A stretch of 64,000 nucleotides of DNA from assembly GCA_011009095.1 (NCBI GenBank), contig VTPC01000420.1:1-64000 (forward strand). The letters run 5' to 3'. Below the pieces are notes generated by a model. The model did not search any database. It saw only the letters and a program-made list of their open reading frames with translations, and was not told the origin of the DNA. Position numbers and translations under genes: made by a program. Below, one piece after another: positions 59,301 through 64,000 of this stretch. This stretch comes from Ignelater luminosus. Its lineage: Eukaryota; Arthropoda; Insecta; Coleoptera; Elateridae. How positions within the stretch are numbered: the stretch's first letter is position 1; each line of letters starts with the position of its first letter.

Positions 59301-61385
59301 ATATCTATCTTATGTATTAAATGAGGTAATAGTTGTTCACGTTTATTCCTTTTTAAATAAGATTACAAGCAATACCAGGTAACCGTAATTACCTTACGTG
59401 CTTTGCTTGCTACTACAAATTGTAATTAGGATATAAGCACCCTCATGATATTCTTGCCACCAAGTACAATAATGACTGCTGTGTTAGTTCACGTTTCCTT
59501 CTTTAATTTTCTTGGAGGTAATTTGACCTATTCTAGGATACAACTTCGTAAATGTAATCTTCGGAGTATTTTATTATTACTATTTCTGAGTTTTTCTGTG
59601 TTTATTCAACTATATTAATATGCAATTTATTTACCAATATTTGCTTGCTGTAAAGTCATTAGCAGGACAACCATTGCGATAATTCGTTAAATGAAAACTA
59701 CACTAGAATGCATTGGCTAACATTATGGTTTAATTGTAACATCTATCTCTAATTTGTTATTTTACATTTCATTTTATTTATTTTAAAAGAATTATATTTG
59801 TTTCTCCCTGAAATGTCTAAGGCACAAAACAAAACCAAGTCGAAAGCACTTCGTTACTTTTGATTCTGGTTGTGCATGGTGCAGTATAAATAAATATTGA
59901 CTTGGTTAAAAGAAACCGAATAGCTTGAAAGTTGTAGTGAAATACAGTTGCTATAGTTTGATGATTTGTGGGCATAATAGAAATATAGTATTAAGTGACC
60001 CTGAATGTATTAATAAAGCAATAAAATAGAGTATTGCAATATTTTACTTTTCTTTCTCGAGATCTGCTTTCGGAATGTCCCGAAATTCGGCGTCAATTAC
60101 AACTTCGTATCAATAGATCTACCCCAAAACGTAACGCTTCTTGAAGAATTTTGTCTAAATATTGTTCATCCTATCTTTTCTACATCCTCGCACGTCGATC
60201 TTCCCAGACAGAAGTTTTGCGTTAACATTAAGAGCATTGCTTTCGAAATACCAGATTTGAAATCTGAAATTCTTAAAGCAGTTTAAATCAACCTAAAAAA
60301 TCAAAACTGCCGAGTTTTTGTTTTAAATTTTGTTTGATAAGTGTAAACACCAACACATTTAAGCAACCTTTTTGTGATTGGACCTTTCTCAATTTGAGCA
60401 GTTTAGATTCTGAGTGAGAAGAACTAATCGTCTCCTTTCTCATATAACCATAATTTATTAGAACTTTCTTTTATTGGGGATAATTTAATTCGTTAAATCA
60501 GAACAACAAAATAGAAAAGTATTGATACTTTAAGATAATGAATCGTTTATACAAATTAGAACAGAATTTACTGAGATTATTAAGATTCAATGAATAAGGT
60601 AGATTACCCATGAAACTGTGTGTCTGCTAGTTTGCATTTCAGGCACAAAAAATTACACAAATAATTAAACAAGCAAATGTTAATATCCTTCTAAACGTTA
60701 TTACAATATTCAATTTGAAGATTCAGCCTAAGTTACAATGACAGCGTTATCTGTTTAGAATTATTTATAATTCTTTTTTATCGATGTTATCTTCTTTCGT
60801 CTTTCCGCGTCCTATCCACATTCTCCTCTTGCAAATCTAGCCTTATCAGTGGACATAATACTAAGAAATCTGAATTTGTGGCACATTTTTTTTAAAAGAA
60901 CTTACAAAAATATCACCCTACCTCTATAATCACGCACTTCTAGGGGTTACACCATTGGACAAAATTTAGCTAAAGTAACTGGTCATGAAGAATTTTGCAA
61001 ACCCAGAGAAAACATATTTTCAATGGTTGATATTCTTCTTACACTAGTATTTGGATTTCTTTCACTTTTCGTAACACGCACTTCTGTACATCCGGTGTTC
61101 CGACAGACCCCAGACGCCTCAGATTTCTCGAATGTGGTGGTTCGCGTAAACTTTGATATATTCTAGTAAATATCTTATCACGTTGTACTCTACGTTCTGA
61201 TTAGGTTTCTGCATAAAGATGCCACCCAGTTCAAGCATGTCTATTGGCACGACTATACATAAAATAAATACCTACCATTTCGGCAACAGAATGATACGCT
61301 TCCTTTGCAAACTAAAAAATTCTATTCAAGATGGAAGTGTTACTCAAGTATCAAGATAACAAGCTTTAGTGCAACAGCCTGCTTG
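50301..61385. other. Long A+T-rich stretch, no gene recognised
   Basis: Eleven kilobases without any motif-bearing frame, RNA gene or clear element ends. Noted: a plus-strand frame at 51114-51437 (107 codons) of unknown nature; the mariner-like word TACGAGGTGTACTTGAAAT at about 54362 without a partner; and slightly more mixed composition at 56580-56660 and 61080-61230. If host exons exist here they are too short or too diverged for me to see. Confidence 0.45.
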
Positions 61386-61389
61386 TAAA

Positions 61390-64000
61390 TACTTACTTAC
61401 TTAATTACTTAATCTTAAAACCTTTTATACCTATCGGTGTAAGCCGTTCTTAGTTGAGTTTATGTTATCTTCTTGCATATTTTCCTCCACTCCTTTCTAT
61501 CTTCTGCCTTTTTCTAGATTTCTTTTCATTTTATACTCTTCTTCTCTGTTGCTTTTCTCACCTCTTCATTCAGTGTTTTCGTTGGTCTGCTTTTCTTTCT
61601 TTCTTCTTGTATCTCTTGCTTCATATATCCTTTTAATTGGTCTACTCTCGCTCATTTTTTGAAAATGTCCTGTCCATTTAAGCTTGTCCTTGTTGATTTG
61701 TGTTTGACGCCTCAATTATTTTTAGTTGTTCTCTGTAAACTTTATTTCTTATTCCTATCTTTTCTTGTTCTCATCTCAGTGGCCTTCCTTTTATTTCTTT
61801 GTCGCTCTGTAATGGTCCATATCTTACAGCCAAATGTTAAGGTAGATTTTACTGTTTTTACTTAGTACTTCCCCTTTTGCTTTTTTTCCAAAGAATTGTG
61901 TTTTCAAGACATTGAAAAGATTTTTCGTTCTCACTATTCTTTGGCTTATCTCATTTTCCAAATTTCCTTTGCTGTTTATCATACCTCCTGAGTAAATTAT
62001 AACTAACCATCTGCTCAATTTTTTGTCCGTTTAACGTAATGTTATCGTTTCGTTTCCAATGACTATAACTTTTGTTTATTTTATTTTCCTATGTATGTTT
62101 TCTTGTTGCTCATTGAATACATTGACGTTATGCTGTAGATTTCTTTCCGAGTCTCCAATTATAGCCATATTGTCTGCATAGCCTTCTGCAATGTTGATCT
62201 TTTGTAGTTTGCTAAATCCCACCGTGTATTCTTGTACGTTTTTAATTGCCTCGTCTAGAATTATATTGAACAATATTGGACTCAATATGTATCCCTGCTT
62301 TAAACCGACTGTACTTCTAAAACATTTAGACCTGTTATTCCTCACTTGTACATAGCTTTTGTCTTCTTATATAAGCTCTGTATGCAATATGTTAGTTGTT
62401 CATCTATTTTTGTTTCTCAGTGTGTTTCATATATTGTCTTTTTTTATTCTCTACAAAGCTTTTTCGAGATTGATGAAACAGACATGTACTCTTTTCCCAG
62501 TTTTGATCGCCTTTTCACTGATCTGTCTTAATATAAACACTTGCTCTTGTATACCTCTACCCTTCAAAAGCCTGCTTGTGATTCCTTTAAATCATTTTCG
62601 ATTCGCGGTCGTAGTTTTTCTTTTTGTAGGATTCTAATCAAACTTGTCCTACCGTACTTGTTAACGTTATGCCCCTGAAGTTGCTACACAGTTTACTATC
62701 TCCTTTTTTAAAAATGGCTGTTATTATGCCTATGTTCCAATCCTGCGACGTTTGTTTTTCTTCGCTATTAAACTCAGTAGCTCTTGTTTGTCTTCATCTC
62801 TTAAATACTTTATCATTTTGTCACTTCTTCTTCTGGAGCTTTTCCTACTTTTAATTTTATTATTGCGTCATCTAGTTCTTCCTTTGATATATACTATGGG
62901 GTTTCCCTCTGTCGTTTCTCATTGTGTTTTGGGGCCTGAGTTGTATCATTTTGGTCTTTATCAGTTATATTTTCTTCTAGTAAACCTTTGAAATATTTTC
63001 TCCATCGAATTATTATATTATCTTCCTTCGTTAATATATTTCTTTGTTTGTCTTCTATGTTTCTTATACAGATTGCTTTAGATTTTTTAAACTGTTTTAA
63101 CATTCAGTAAAAGAATTTTGATTCTTACTTCCAAAGTTTATCCATACTTTTTGCTTGCTTTCTTTCACTAAGCTCTTTTTTCTTTATATATATATATCAC
63201 AATCATTCAATGCCCTTTCTGTTAAGTATTTTCTCCAAAATTTCTTCATTTCTTTTATAGCAGTTTTGATTTCCTCTGTCTACTATGCAGCTTTTTTTTA
63301 TTTTTTTATTTCCAATTTTGGTAGAACCACAACTTTCTTTGCCCGCCTTTATATTTTTCCTTTAAAGTCTTGCCATGATTCTACTGTTGATTTTCTTGTT
63401 CAGACTGTCTCTTTGCCAATTCTCTGCTACAATTTTCTTGAAATTCTATATGCCTCAGTTTACATGTTCTCATTTCTTCTTTAATTATTTTCCTTTTAAT
63501 TTCCGTGTAAGTTTGTTTATTTGTTTGTTCAGTGTTTACACATACGATACATCTTTTACTTTTTTCCTATTTCGTTACTTAATAGAGAATAATCTATTAT
63601 GGACTTTTTTTCTATTTGGTGCTTCATGTGTAAACTTATGACTGTTTTTATGTTTGAATTTCGTATTAGCTATTAAAAGCTCGTTCAACAATTCTTCTTC
63701 CATTATCATCTAGGGTTGGTTTTGCTCTTTCCCTAACCACTTTTCTATGTCGAGATTTTCATTTCTAACCCTTCCATTTGAATCTCTCATTATTATTATA
63801 CTGTTAAATATTTCTTGTTTCATCTATATTCTTCTGTATATTCTCAAAGAAATTAGTTTCTATGTCCACTTGTGCGTCTAGATTTGAACCATATCCTACT
63901 ATTATTGCGTAAGTCTCTGAGTCTATTTCTACTGCCATGATTATTAGCTTTTCATTTACAGTTTTGACATCTATTGCTTTCTTTATAAATTCTTTGCATA
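61390..64000 (-). mobile_element. Non-LTR retrotransposon, 3' portion, runs off window
   Basis: The element is read on the minus strand from the window edge. In order it shows an endonuclease C-terminal part, a linker, a reverse transcriptase and a C-terminal tail. It ends in a short tandem repeat of TAAG-like units (61390-61413, seen as ACTTACTTACTTAATTACTT on the plus strand). Microsatellite-like tails of this kind replace poly(A) in several non-LTR clades. Many stops and frameshifts break it. Its 5' end lies beyond 64000. The protein style differs from the fragment at 33 kb, so two lineages are present. Confidence 0.85.
61460..64000 (-). pseudogene. ORF2-like protein: AP endonuclease + reverse transcriptase, broken
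   Basis: The endonuclease part gives GSNLDAQVDIETNFFENIQ near 63870, then LLNELLIANTKFKHKNSHKF and THEAP (about 63700-63610), the 'NT-x-F-xH ... HK-x-TW-x-SP' region of apurinic-type nucleases. The linker (63103-62894) contains IIIRWRKYFKGLLEEN. The reverse transcriptase shows CFINLEKAL for motif A, with Asn at 62469-62471 instead of Asp. It then shows STVGLKQGYILSPILFNIIL (about 62315-62256) and EGYADNMAII for the YADD box, with the second Asp replaced by Asn (62169-62171). Next come SGGMINSKGNLENEISQRI (about 61990-61930) and a tail with a RxxKRIYEAR and DRKEWRKICKK pattern near 61640-61470. Both motif A and YADD are mutated, so it is catalytically dead even apart from the frameshifts. Confidence 0.82.

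Noticed and set aside
61454..63641. Several plus-strand Leu/Phe/Ser-rich open frames resembling membrane proteins
   Set aside because: They are antisense shadows of the A/G-rich coding strand of the non-LTR retrotransposon.

Overview
This looks like non-genic, repeat-rich nuclear DNA from an arthropod, most likely an insect. It is strongly A+T-rich by eye and has no operon-like spacing or ribosome binding sites. The only proteins I can place are transposases and reverse transcriptases of the Tc1/mariner and non-LTR classes common in insect genomes. The order or species cannot be fixed from the sequence. One run of exactly 100 N (20368-20467) is an assembly gap. I found no intact host gene, tRNA, rRNA or CRISPR array.

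Layout. 1-10.9 kb: single-copy-looking A+T-rich DNA with small tandem repeats and one G-rich/C-rich patch near 10 kb. 10.9-12.2 kb: a near-perfect 193-bp foldback element, then a 531-bp non-autonomous Tc1/mariner-type element that still encodes the transposase DNA-binding helices. 18.3-21.2 kb: a more G+C-rich stretch with a possible retrotransposon gag remnant, then a complete-ended mariner element (19857-21155) whose transposase has an in-frame stop and the N gap. 22.3-23.4 kb: a decayed Tc1-type transposase with DD38E spacing. 27.16-29.19 kb: a 2.0-kb unclassified element with TGTAACG...CGTTACA ends, flanking GTAT repeats and plausible minus-strand splice sites. 32.96-34.0 kb: a nest in which a decayed non-LTR reverse transcriptase is split by a 320-bp MITE and cut off by a mariner-type terminus. 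38.7-40.3 kb: two TA-flanked MITEs. 41.1-41.45 kb: a T-run/A-run foldback-like degenerate repeat. 42.76-45.60 kb: a Tc1 element with about 230-bp inverted repeats, each holding two direct repeats (IR/DR type), a broken DD34E transposase and an apparent internal insertion. 48.1-50.3 kb: a G+C-rich island with hairpins and short tandem repeats, unclassified. 61.39-64.0 kb: the 3' part of a second, unrelated non-LTR retrotransposon on the minus strand, running off the window end.

The elements do not form a pathway. Together they are a record of repeated invasion by at least four distinct Tc1/mariner lineages, two non-LTR lineages and several non-autonomous families. Nearly all coding parts are broken: stops, frameshifts, or Asp-to-Asn changes at reverse transcriptase catalytic positions. 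The observations most worth following are the 2-kb TGTAACG element, the DD38E relic, the IR/DR Tc1 element and the MITE-in-LINE nest.
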